Shown in pieces: positions 1 through 9,436 of a stretch of DNA of 64,000 nt; the stretch's first letter is position 1; each line of letters opens with the position of its first letter. A model generated the notes under the pieces. The model made no database searches. It worked only from the letters and a program-made list of their open reading frames with translations, and had not been told where the DNA came from. The stretch is from assembly GCF_019249655.2 (NCBI RefSeq), contig NZ_CP137557.1:3319001-3383000 (forward strand), in the 5' to 3' direction. The stretch comes from Segatella copri. GTDB lineage: Bacteria > Bacteroidota > Bacteroidia > Bacteroidales > Bacteroidaceae. The translations under genes were made by a program, and so were the position numbers.

Positions 1-1140
1 GTTCAACATTCTGATTAACGACTCCTGTCTGCAACCCTTGTTCTCCTTAATTACCTTACGGATATTCTCCATAAAGCGTTTCTCGGATTTCTTTGTCGGC
101 TTGGTCAATATGTCCTTGCCGTATTTGCGGATATTAAAGCCAAGAAAATCAAAACCGTCATGCACGTTGGTTATCACCGTCTTTTCCTCTGATAAGGTCA
201 GACCTCTTTCAGACATAAATTCAGCAACCAATGGCTTGATTTCATTTTCAAGAGTTTCCTTGTTCTCGCAAGTGATGATAAAATCATCCGCATAACGTAC
301 AAGGTTCACCATTGGTGAATACAACTTACCATTAACATGATGGCGCTTATATCTATCTGCAAGAGCTTTCTGCAATCCGTCCAAAGTCATATTGGCAAGT
401 GTCGGAGAAATTATACCACCTTGCGGTGTTCCTTCCTCGGTCGGGAACATTTGCTTGTTGAAAACATAGCCACATTTCAACCATTTTCGGAGTATTGCCT
501 TATCCATTGGGATATTGGCAAGTAACCACTCATGGCTGATATGGTCAAAACACCCTTTTATGTCACCCTCCAAAATCCATTCGGGAGAATATCCCTTTCG
601 GAGAATGTTATGACATTGCTGTATTGCATCCATACAGCAGCGTTCCTTGCGGAAACCGTATGAACGAGTATCAGCTGTAGTTTCTGATACAGGCTCCAAT
701 GCCATAAGATAGAGTGCTTGCATGGCTCTGTCTTTCATTGTCGGTATTCCCAACGGTCGCAGTTTGCCGTTGCTCTTCTTGATATGAACTCTTCTCAGCG
801 GCATTGGCTGGTAGCCTCTGCGTTTGAGTTGGGTTATTGCTTGCATTTTAGCTTTAGGGGTATCCCATATTTCTTTGTCAACCCCAGGAGTACAACCACC
901 CCCGTTAGAAGTAACCCTCTTTACGGCTAAGGCTTTTGCGTAAAAAGAGTGGGTAAGCGTCCATTGCAAGGCTTTCACCTTGTTATGTCTGCCTTCCTTC
1001 TGAGCCTTTACAATACGAGCTTGAAGCTTCTTAACAGCTTGCTCCGCCTTAGTCCAGTCTATTCTGTCCCAATTTGATTGCAGGTTGTCAGTCGGCGCAC
1101 ACGATTGGTCGAGGAGATTTTCTTTGATTTTATCGTTCAT
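1..1140 (-). CDS. ltrA: Group II intron reverse transcriptase/maturase, C-terminus missing
   Basis: The frame is open for 380 codons from ATG at 1140 to the window edge. It reads as a group II intron-encoded protein: an N-terminal RT-0 region (TPGVDKEIWD near residue 84), RT motifs with GDIKGCFDHI (192-201), EGTPQGGIISPTLAN (237-250), and the catalytic YADD at 283-286. The thumb/maturase X domain and any HNH endonuclease domain would lie beyond position 1. The protein helps the intron splice and carries out target-primed reverse transcription for mobility. It starts inside the intron (domain IV), as is usual. The catalytic aspartates are intact, so the visible part looks functional. Confidence 0.93.
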   Translation of the reverse strand, partial: MNDKIKENLLDQSCAPTDNLQSNWDRIDWTKAEQAVKKLQARIVKAQKEGRHNKVKALQWTLTHSFYAKALAVKRVTSNGGGCTPGVDKEIWDTPKAKMQAITQLKRRGYQPMPLRRVHIKKSNGKLRPLGIPTMKDRAMQALYLMALEPVSETTADTRSYGFRKERCCMDAIQQCHNILRKGYSPEWILEGDIKGCFDHISHEWLLANIPMDKAILRKWLKCGYVFNKQMFPTEEGTPQGGIISPTLANMTLDGLQKALADRYKRHHVNGKLYSPMVNLVRYADDFIITCENKETLENEIKPLVAEFMSERGLTLSEEKTVITNVHDGFDFLGFNIRKYGKDILTKPTKKSEKRFMENIRKVIKENKGCRQESLIRMLN

Positions 1141-1817
1141 TTGCATTCCTACTTTAAAAAGTTCTAAAAGTTTATTGTAAAGAATTACCATTTGGCTAAT
1201 GTTGGGTATTTGCCTCCCAAACATTACCACAGAAGTCTGCCCACTTTCGTGGTAGGTTGATGTTGTCCCTTGTCAACTCGTGATAAGTGGCTCAAACCCT
1301 ATCCGTCCCATTACAGAACGGCATTCGCTTTCTCTGTTATCTTATACCTGCACATCATTCAGCATCCATTACTTTCAGCTTACCTGTCTTTTGTCTGACA
1401 GGAGATGTACAGGCTTACCATGTTCCACATAGATAACTAACGGATAGGTTAGGTTCTGTCTCATCCTCCGACGGTCTTTACATCCGTGTAATCCTACCAT
1501 GGAGAGGATTATCTGACCGCATCCCATTTTGGGTAGAGTGTATCAGTATCTTGCACTCTTTTACGACATTACGAAGTTTACTAACAGTTCGCTTACGCTA
1601 ACCATACTATCCAGCCTCGCCACTCTACGGTATGATACTAACCATACTTGACTTCCCCTCACGGTTCTGTCTTGTCTTGTGAAAGTGTACTTTGTCCCGA
1701 CCGCTTAATACAACATTAAGGTGCATCGGTCGGTAGGCTACCGCTGACGGAACAGCGGGTTAAAACTGATACTTAAAGTATCATTCCAACAATTATCTAT
1801 GCGACTTCATGTCGCAC
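1141..1817 (-). ncRNA. Group II intron ribozyme, domains I to IV (5' part)
   Basis: No gene lies in this stretch; it is the structured 5' region of the intron. The last seven exon bases read ACCGTGG. A hairpin about 310 nt into the intron (1490-1510; stem AATCCT/AGGATT on the minus strand) presents the loop CTCCATGGT, and its CCATGGT can pair with all seven exon bases (one G-U). This is the expected geometry of an EBS1-IBS1 contact. The pairing is seen in the sequence; its function as EBS1 is inference. Confidence 0.8.
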
Positions 1818-4800
1818 CCACGGTGTGTCCAAATGATGAATAGCAACACACCTTTTTTGTGCATTTACGCCTGTACCTAACATGGATGTGGAGCCGAACA
1901 ATACTCGTACCGAACCCTCGTTCATGGCTGCTATCACCGCCTTTCTTGCCCTCTCGTTCTTGCACTCCTGAATGAAGCGAATCTCTGACGAGGGTATTCC
2001 ATAATCCTCTATCAGCTTACGCTTGATTTCAGAATACACGTTGAATTCCCCAGGTCTGTATGTGCCAAGATCTGAGAATACGAACTGCGTGCCCTTGTGA
2101 TTGTCATAGCGTTTGTAATAGTCCGCTATCATCTTGGCACAATGGCTCGCCTTATTGTCGGGATGATCCTCACAAGTCGGGTCTATCATGCGCATATCGA
2201 GAGCCATCTTTCGGGCATAGTCCGTGGCAATGAGCATCTTTGCCTTCTCTTCCGTTTCTGACAGTGGAAGTCTGCCGAGGATGGTAGCATCGCCCGTCTT
2301 GGCAAACTCCATCAGTTTTTGGATGAAGTCCTCCTGCTCGGGTGTCGGTGGTATGTTATGAAGGATCTCGTTCTTCTGTGGTCTGTCCACGCCAACCGCC
2401 TCCGCCGTGCGATAGTCGGTTATCTCGTTGTAGAAAGCAGCAAGCTCCGGTACCTTGATGAAGTATCTGAAACGTTCCTTCTGTACGATGTTGTTGGTGA
2501 CGTTAAACTCGAAGTCGGTAGTTTTCTTGGCGAAGATTGCCGCCCACGCATCGAAACAGCGGATGTCCTGACGCTCCAGTTCCTTGGGGCGCAGGTACTT
2601 GAAAAGCAGATACAACTCAGTCAGTGAGTTACTGATAGTTGTTCCCGACAGAAATGTCGCTCCCAAGTCTCTGCCTGTCCGCTCCTGTATGGTTCGGATG
2701 GCAAAGAGCATATTGAGTGCCTTCTGGCTCCCCTCGCTGTTGCCGAGTCCTGCCACACGGTCGTGACGGGTGTTGAACATGAGGTTCTTGAACTGGTGGC
2801 TCTCGTCCACAAACAAGTGGTCGATGCCCATCATGCGGAAGTCCACCACATCATCGGTACGCTGCTCGATGCTGTAGGCTATCTTCTGCAACTTCACCTC
2901 CAGATTCTGCTTTCGCTTTTCCAAGCCTTTGAGCATTCCCCTCGACACGTCTTTGCCCTGCGTGCGTATCACTTCCAAGTTTTCCTCCACGGTATCAAGC
3001 TCAGCCTGCAATATCTGCCGCTGGAGTTCTGGCGATTGCGGTATCTTCCCGAACTGGTCATGCGACATGATTACACAGTCATAGTCGTTGTTCTTGATGT
3101 TGTTGAAGAAACTGACACGGTTCTTGGTGGAAAAATCCTTCTCCGAGGCATAGAGTATCCTCGCATGGGGATAAGCTGTCTGATAGGTGGCAGCTATCTC
3201 CGCGACATTGGCTTTCAGCCCGATAATCATCGGCTTGTGAGCCATACCGAGGCGTTTCATCTCATGCGCAGCCATGCACATGATGAGGGTTTTGCCTGTA
3301 CCTACGGCGTGGTCACATATCCCGCCGCCGTTCTGCAAAAGCATCCAAACACAGTCCTTCTGACTTGGATACACACTCTTGATGCCATACTTTCCGCCAA
3401 GGGCTTTCAAGTCCAAGCCGGGGAAGGTCTGGTGAGAACCGTCATACTTCGGACGCACGAAGCAGTTGAACTTCCGGTTGTACATTGTGGTCAAGCGTTC
3501 CTTAAAGGAGTCAGACTGCTCCTCCAGCCATTCAGTGAACCCGTTGCGGATTTCGTCAATCTTGGCATTGGCAAGCTGTATGCCCTCGCTGTCACGCACC
3601 TTGATGTCGTTGCCGTGTTCATCCTCACCGATGCTCTTCATCATGTCGGGACAAGTGTTGTGCAGGGCATGTTTCAGAAGACTCATGCCGTCATAGTTGC
3701 GGTAATAGCCCTTCACCATATACTCATCCGTGATGGCCATGGTCTTCATACTGCATTTTGCCGAATATTCGTCCATGCTGTCGGAATAGACGATGCTGAC
3801 CTGTGTATTGAAGAGGTGGCTCATGTAAGCGGAATACACACCTGTAGGTATCCAACGCTCACCGAAGTTGAAGTCCAGGTCCTCAAAGGCTATCGGTTCG
3901 GGAATGCTTGCCTTCAAGGCTTCCAACGACTCCCTCACGATTGCATGGTCGGGATTTTCCTTCAGCCATTCTTCTATACGCTCCGCTTTCTCTATGACAT
4001 TGCCAGCAATGAAGCGGTCGGCTATCTCGTAGCCGTCTATGAGCGGATTGTAATAGATGCGCCCTTTAAGCGCTTCCGTCAGTTCCGGTTCCAGCATATC
4101 CGATAATTCAGTCATATACGGCAAGTCGATACGGCCGAACTTGTTGAGCGAGGCGGTGAGCGCTTCCTCTGGAGAATCGACATGACTGACCTCGTCAAGC
4201 GAAAAAGAGACCGGGTGGTCGAAGATGTCTGACTTTATGAACTGTCCGTTTTCCACCCGTTCCAATGACAGCATGTCGCGCCCTGAGGCATCCATGAGGA
4301 TGAACTTCACGTTCTGCTTGGCATTGAGGTTGCCGAAGCGAATGAAGAAAGCGTCATAATAGACATTCAGACTCTCACGCATCTGCTTGTTTTCCGTCTG
4401 TTCTTCCGCTTCATAGGTGTAAAGTTTCTGATAGGCATCACGGAGGGCGATATACAGGACAGCCTTTTCTTTCTGCTCCATATTCAGATCCAACGGCATG
4501 AAGGTAGCACCATACTTGGTAAGGTCTTTCAATACACCGATATTTCTGGCAGAGTCGAGCACCATAGAACCCTCACGATGAAAACTATCCAGTTTCTCAT
4601 CAAATGGACGGGGCTTCATAGCATCCTCTTTCTTCTTTGCCAGCTCTTCCCGCTTTCTTTCTTGCCCTTTTTGTTGTTCCCGCTCATGATCTGTTTCTTC
4701 CAATGTGTTCTGAGTCTTGGAATCTTCTTTTGGCTCATTCCCTTTCGACTGTCCATACCCGATTTGAGCTTTGAGAACTTCTATCGGTTCCATCGGCGGC

Positions 4801-6569
4801 TTGAACTTCGGATCAAGCGTATCTTCAACGCCCAAAGCCTTGAGTTGTTCCTGACGGTGCAGTTCCGCCTTTTGGCGCAGCAGCACCCTGTCTTCGGGAG
4901 CCATGGTCATCATCATCTCGTAAAAGCCGTTGATTGGCGGATTCTCTTCCCAAGAGATGCTTGCGTATGGCTCATCCCCAAGCAGGATTGGTTTTGTCTC
5001 CTGTGCTGTTTCCTGCTCTTTTGCATCTGTCAACGAAGGCTTTTCTTCTTTTTCCACAGGCTTTGTCACAACTTCAAAAGTCGGATTTACGCTTTTTACC
5101 AACGGACTTGCTTTCTTCCTTGACACTTTCTTGGCGACAGCACCCACTGTTACCTCTGCTTTCTTCTTTGTAGCATGGACAGTCAGACGGTTTTCTTCTT
5201 CCATTCCCCAAAGGTCAAACAGCGTCATTTGCACTGGTGGCTGATGATGATTGGACTTTTGGGATAGCTCTGCATCATCAGTAGGCTTTTCCTGCTTTTG
5301 CAAGGATACTACCGTATCGCTCTGCTTTTCCTCAATGGAAGGCTTTATCTTCTCTGTTTTTTCTATCTTTTCTGTTTCTTCAACCTCCTTAACTTCCTCA
5401 GCCTTTGTTTCCTCTATCCCCAAGTATCGGTTCAAATTGAGGTTCTTCTTAAAGTCTTCATGGAGCATCTTTCGCAAATCCTCTGCAATGCCTTCCACGC
5501 CATCCTCATGCGTGTATATCATTGCAGGTTTGCCGAACGGGTCAGTATCCAACTTTGCTGTTGTATGGATAATGCGTTCCGGATGCTCCAGAAAGTAGTT
5601 GTTTGTCGGAATGCGGTTCTCGTCATTATAGACGGTATCAAGCAGGTTGTCGTCTCCTCGCAGCGACTCCTTTTGGCTGTTTTTCTGGAGGATGATGAGG
5701 TCACTGCCCACTTCCGTATTGGCATTTTCCGTGAACAGGTTGTTGGGAAGACGAATCGCTGACACGAGATCAGCATGATAGAGCATCATAAAACGCGCGG
5801 CACTGTTGTTTTTGGCATTCAATACGCCTTGTGAGGTGATGAAGGCAACCAACCCGCCGTCCCTTACCGTATCAAGAGCCTTGACAAAGAAGTAGTTGTG
5901 TATGCGTCTGGTGACAAGTGCCCTCATGCCTTTCATGGCTGTATAGGACGGATCAAACACGGCAACATCGCCAAAGGGAATATTTGAGATGGCGAGGTCG
6001 AAGTAGTCATTGAAAGGCTTTTCTATCTTCTCGAATCCCTCTATGCGCACTTTCTGCTCCGGGTGCAGATGGCGGAGTATCTTTCCCGTAAGCAGGTCTT
6101 TTTCAAATGCCATAATGTCTGCCTTGGGATTGTTATCCAAGACGGAATCGACAAAGGCACCGATGCCTGCCGAGGGTTCAAGTACCTTTTCGGGGATAAT
6201 CTGATGCTCTTTCAACACATCCGTCAGAGCCTCTGTAACGGCTGACGACGTGTAGAATGCCGTGAGGACAGACTGTTTCAGACTGTCCATCAACTGTTTG
6301 TACTCGCTTTCATTCTTGCTGTTTTCACGGATAAGTCTATGCAGATCCACTGTTGGAGCAAACAATTCAAGGTCTGACTTTGCCCAATGGACGGCATCCG
6401 CCAGTTCCCTGGCAGGGTTCAGGATGCACTTCAATCCACCGAATCCGCAGTAACGCTCCAGAAGGAGACGCTCACGGGCGGTCGGCGTGCGCTGTTCCCT
6501 GTCAAGGATGAATGCCGTCTCTATCGCCTTGATGTTGTCGTTCAGACGTTGTTTTCTATTGTACGCCAT
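1818..6569 (-). CDS. ICE DNA methylase-SNF2/DEAD-like helicase, 5' exon interrupted by group II intron
   Basis: The exon has 1584 codons from ATG at 6569 to the TGG before the intron. The N-terminal part looks like an adenine methylase: EPSAGIGAF (131-139) as AdoMet motif I and SNIPFG (195-200) at the NPPF position. A long charged linker rich in K and E follows (about 390-650). The C-terminal part is a superfamily 2 helicase: Walker A GTGKT near residue 1090, DESHQ near 1251, SGTT (motif III), and a motif V/VI region ending in the HHLDTPW motif. In Bacteroidales ICEs this large protein accompanies topB and DUF1896; its precise role in transfer is not settled. The second exon should be outside the window. 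If the intron is not spliced, six intron codons and a stop end the protein at 1797. The start overlaps the stop of the upstream gene by 14 nt. Confidence 0.88.
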
Positions 6570-7005
6570 TTGACTCTATGAAAAGGGCTACGGCTCCAGT
6601 CAACTCTGTGTAGAGCTGCTCGTAGTCCGGTGACTGGGCAAAATCGTCATCGGTGAGGTCGTAAATGGAATACACGTTATCAACCAAAGGCAGGAGGTTC
6701 TTGACAAACGCTTCCTGATCTTCTACTGCTACCTCCAGGGGAAACTCACTGTCAACAACATCATACAGGATGCTGTACTTGGAAAAGCGGAGACCTTTCA
6801 GCAATGCTGACATGGCAAGCTCTTGTGCTGCATCGGCAAAGAGGGCATCACGCCGTGCCTGCTCATATACTTCTGCGGCATGGTCTGCACGTTCGCGGAT
6901 AAAGTCTGCATCGTTGGCTTGTGGAAAACGGTTCTCTCTGAGGTGGTTCAAGAGGTACAGTCCGTAATAGGACAGCTCTGTCTGTGCCTGTTTCTTTCTG
7001 TTCAT
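6556..7005 (-). CDS. DUF1896 family protein of conjugative elements
   Basis: The protein is 149 aa from the ATG at 7005 ([11 protein letters not shown]). The frame is open further upstream, but that part crosses a terminator hairpin at 7075-7099 and is unlikely to be translated. It is acidic and helical, with the DUF1896 pattern: a conserved N-terminal [13 protein letters not shown] and an E-A-F-V-K-N-L-L-P central segment. Its stop overlaps the helicase start by 14 nt, so the two are probably translated together. Family function is unknown; it is a marker of the helicase-DUF1896-topB cluster in Bacteroidales ICEs. No catalytic motif is visible. Confidence 0.75.
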   Translation of the reverse strand: MNRKKQAQTELSYYGLYLLNHLRENRFPQANDADFIRERADHAAEVYEQARRDALFADAAQELAMSALLKGLRFSKYSILYDVVDSEFPLEVAVEDQEAFVKNLLPLVDNVYSIYDLTDDDFAQSPDYEQLYTELTGAVALFIESNGVQ

Positions 7006-7017
7006 TTGTCTGTTGAA

Positions 7018-7029
7018 TGGATTAAGTGG
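7018..7029 (-). repeat. 12-bp intercistronic motif CCACTTAATCCA, copy 1
   Basis: Located 13 nt upstream of the DUF1896 start and in its coding orientation. Other copies are at 7101-7112 (opposite orientation), 9419-9430, 13782-13793 and 18603-18614. Confidence 0.7.
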
Positions 7030-7074
7030 TGAATAATAAACCGTGGATGGCGGTTGGTGTGAAAGCAAGAAAAA

Positions 7075-7099
7075 GGCACTCGGTATCCCTCCGAGTGCC
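7075..7099 (-). terminator. Intrinsic terminator between topB and DUF1896
   Basis: A 9-bp perfect stem (GGCACTCGG/CCGAGTGCC) with a 7-nt loop, followed on the minus strand by TTTTTC. It would attenuate transcription passing from topB into the DUF1896-helicase pair. An inverted copy of the 12-bp motif CCACTTAATCCA abuts it at 7101-7112. Confidence 0.75.
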
Positions 7100-7100
7100 G

Positions 7101-7112
7101 CCACTTAATCCA
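7101..7112 (+). repeat. 12-bp motif CCACTTAATCCA, copy 2 (inverted)
   Basis: Same 12-mer as at 7018-7029 but in the opposite orientation, immediately next to the 7075-7099 hairpin. The two copies bracket the hairpin and the DUF1896 leader. Confidence 0.65.
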
Positions 7113-7320
7113 CAGTAAATAAAAGCATCCTGAATAAAGACACCATTTATGAACCATGTTTCGGTGGCAAAGGTACAAACTATTTCTTGTATCTCTTCAC
7201 ATTTCCTCGCTTTTCTGCTGTTTTGCGCTCTGCAAAGACGAATTTCGTGTTGAAATTCTCGTCAAAGGCAATGGCTGCGGAGAACGATTTGCCTTGCTTG
7301 CTGGTGAAACCATTGAGCGT

Positions 7321-9336
7321 TCAGGTCTTGCCCTTGGTGAGCAAGTCGGTGATGTCGGCATCAGTGAGCAACTTTCCTGCTACCTGCTTGAACACTGGCA
7401 TACCGCACTCCTTGTTGCTGCATCTTACTACCTTTCCGAAGAACTGCATGGTACCATGCTTGCATTTAGGACACTGGCAGCCGGAATCCTTGTGGCTGAA
7501 AAGTCTGTCGCAACCTAACAGCTCCGCAGTGATTTCACGGGTATAGCCTTCGATACTATGGGTGAACCCGTCTGCACTTGCTTCACCTCGTTCAATCTTG
7601 GCAAGTTCCGCCTCCCATTTACCCGTCATCTCCACATTGGCAATCGCCATGTTCTTCACTACGGAATGCAGGGCGAGTCCTTTTTCCGTCGGCACGAGTT
7701 TCTTCTGCTGGCGCACCATATACTCTCGTTTGAGCAGGGTTTCGATGATGGCGGCACGTGTGGCAGGTGTGCCAATACCGCTGTCCTTCATTGCCTGGCG
7801 CATCGTATCATCTACTATCTCTTTGCCTGCGGTCTCCATTGCTGCAAGCAATGTGGATTCCGTATGCAAAGGCTTCGGCTTGGTCTTGCCCTCCGTGATG
7901 GTGCAGCCTGAAAAGGTGATATGCTGTCCTTCTTGCCAGTTGGGAATGACTTGCTCCTTGACCTCATTGTCGGTTGTGTCTGCATTCTTGTCCTTCTTGC
8001 TGTTCTTTTCCTTGAGTGACAATGCTCGCCAGCCAGTCTGTCGGATGATGGAGCCGCTGATACCAAATTCTATTTCATGATCCACTTGCGCCGATACTGA
8101 TGTGATGTCCTTGATGCAGTCTGCCGAGAACGCTTCAATCATCCGGCACAATATCATGTCATAAACGATCTTCTCGTCCTTGAAAAGACCAATGGCTGCG
8201 TTTTCAGTGATGAGCAGGGCATGGTGATCGGTCACCTTGGCTGCATTCACGCTGTTCTTGCTGTAGTCCTCACTGCAAGGCAAGAGTTTCACTTTCTCTC
8301 CATATTCCGAATGATTCTCTAAATTCTTGAAGAGTTTGGGAAGGGTGGCAAATACATCATCCGAGATATAGCGGCTTGATGTTCTCGGATAGGTGATGAA
8401 CTTTGCCTCGTAGAGTTTCTGGGCGATGGAGAGTGTATGCTCTGCCGTGAAGCCATGCTGGGAGTTGGCTTCTTTCTGCAAGGTGGTAAGGTCGTAAAGG
8501 AGCGGTGCCTTCTCCACCTTTCGCTTGGTTGTGACCTTTGTGATGATGGCAGAGCCGGTATCTTTCACCTTATTATATATGTCGGTTGCGGTGGCTTTGT
8601 CTGTCCATCGGTTGGCAGATGTGAACTTCAGTATATTGCCACTGTCTGCATCAACCACACCGAAGTGTACCTGCCAGAACGGTTTCGACTCGAAACGCTT
8701 GTGTTCCCAATAGCGTTCGCACACCATGCCAAGGGTCGGAGTCTGCACACGACCTACGGAATAGGTGCCACGTCCTGCGGCTATCGTCAGGGCCTGCGTG
8801 CCGTTGATGCCGACGAGCCAGTCTGCCTCACTTCGTGCCTTGGCTGCATGATAGAGATTGTCATACTCCTTGCCATTTCTGAGGTTGGCAAGTCCCTCAC
8901 GGATGGCGGAATCTGTAAGCGAACTGATCCAGAGACGGTCGAACGGCTTCTTGCAGCCGAGGTATTCATAGAGGTAGCGGAAAATAAGCTCTCCCTCACG
9001 TCCGGCATCGGTGGCGACGATGATGCGCTCGCTGCTGTCAAACAGCTTGCCGATAATTTTAATCTGGGCAAGCACACCTGCATCTGGTTTGTAGCCGTTC
9101 TCTGTCTTGACTTGTCGGGGAACAAGAACGAACGGGTCGGGAATCACAGGCAGATTCTCTGCATGGAATCCCTTCATGCCGTAGGTTTCCGGCATGGCTG
9201 GCTGCACTAAATGTCCGAATGCCCATGTCACATAATAGCCATTGCCCTGCATATAGCCTTCCTCACGCTTGCCAGCTCCCACAATGTGGGCGATTTCCTT
9301 GGCTACGCTTGGTTTCTCTGCGATGATTGTCTTCAT
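7321..9336 (-). CDS. topB: DNA topoisomerase III of the ICE, with probable premature stop
   Basis: The protein has 671 residues from the ATG at 9336 (MKTIIAEKPSVAKEI). It is a type IA topoisomerase: an N-terminal Toprim fold with ATDAGREGEL as the metal-binding motif, the active-site tyrosine in FITYPRTSSRY (Tyr316), and a C-terminal CxxC...CxxxxC zinc-ribbon (CPKCKHG and CSNKECGM). It relaxes and decatenates DNA and is a standard member of the CTnDOT-type cluster. After the TGA at 7321-7323 the same frame continues for 46 sense codons to a TAG at 7180-7182, including SKQGKSFSAAIAFDE, which resembles the usual topB tail. The stop therefore looks like a recent nonsense mutation removing the tail, not the active site. 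The next gene upstream is the DUF4099/DUF3945 protein. Confidence 0.92.
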   Translation of the reverse strand: MKTIIAEKPSVAKEIAHIVGAGKREEGYMQGNGYYVTWAFGHLVQPAMPETYGMKGFHAENLPVIPDPFVLVPRQVKTENGYKPDAGVLAQIKIIGKLFDSSERIIVATDAGREGELIFRYLYEYLGCKKPFDRLWISSLTDSAIREGLANLRNGKEYDNLYHAAKARSEADWLVGINGTQALTIAAGRGTYSVGRVQTPTLGMVCERYWEHKRFESKPFWQVHFGVVDADSGNILKFTSANRWTDKATATDIYNKVKDTGSAIITKVTTKRKVEKAPLLYDLTTLQKEANSQHGFTAEHTLSIAQKLYEAKFITYPRTSSRYISDDVFATLPKLFKNLENHSEYGEKVKLLPCSEDYSKNSVNAAKVTDHHALLITENAAIGLFKDEKIVYDMILCRMIEAFSADCIKDITSVSAQVDHEIEFGISGSIIRQTGWRALSLKEKNSKKDKNADTTDNEVKEQVIPNWQEGQHITFSGCTITEGKTKPKPLHTESTLLAAMETAGKEIVDDTMRQAMKDSGIGTPATRAAIIETLLKREYMVRQQKKLVPTEKGLALHSVVKNMAIANVEMTGKWEAELAKIERGEASADGFTHSIEGYTREITAELLGCDRLFSHKDSGCQCPKCKHGTMQFFGKVVRCSNKECGMPVFKQVAGKLLTDADITDLLTKGKT

Positions 9337-9418
9337 TGTCTGTTGTTTTTGTGACACCCGTAACCGTGGAATAGTCGGTCGCAGGTGTCGGTTATTCTTT
9401 ACTGATGGATTATTCAAA

Positions 9419-9430
9419 TGGATTAAGTGG
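9419..9430 (-). repeat. 12-bp intercistronic motif CCACTTAATCCA, copy 3
   Basis: In coding orientation between the stop of the DUF4099/DUF3945 gene (9437) and the topB start (9336). Confidence 0.7.
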
Positions 9431-9436
9431 CGGCAT

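Larger units (their letters stand above)
1..1817 (-). mobile_element. Group II intron, 5' part (3' end outside window)
   Basis: The intron 5' end is at 1817, where the minus strand reads GTGCGAC, the group II GUGYG start. It directly follows the TGG codon of a conserved helicase motif. The intron has the same orientation as the helicase, so splicing would restore the gene. It consists of about 677 nt of structured RNA (1141-1817) followed by a maturase reading frame that runs off the left edge. The 3' domains V and VI and the second helicase exon are not in the window. Confidence 0.9.

Noticed and set aside
1249..1253. CCACG on the minus strand as EBS1 of the group II intron
   Set aside because: It pairs with only five exon bases and lies 566 nt from the intron start; the 1490-1510 loop pairs with seven at a better distance.
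2763..4106. Long open frame (447 codons) on the plus strand
   Set aside because: It is antisense to the helicase exon and has no recognisable domain. Long antisense frames like this are common over GC-rich coding sequence.
7006..7104. N-terminal extension of the DUF1896 protein
   Set aside because: It would translate through a strong terminator hairpin and the 12-bp motif; the conserved N-terminus starts at the ATG at 7005.
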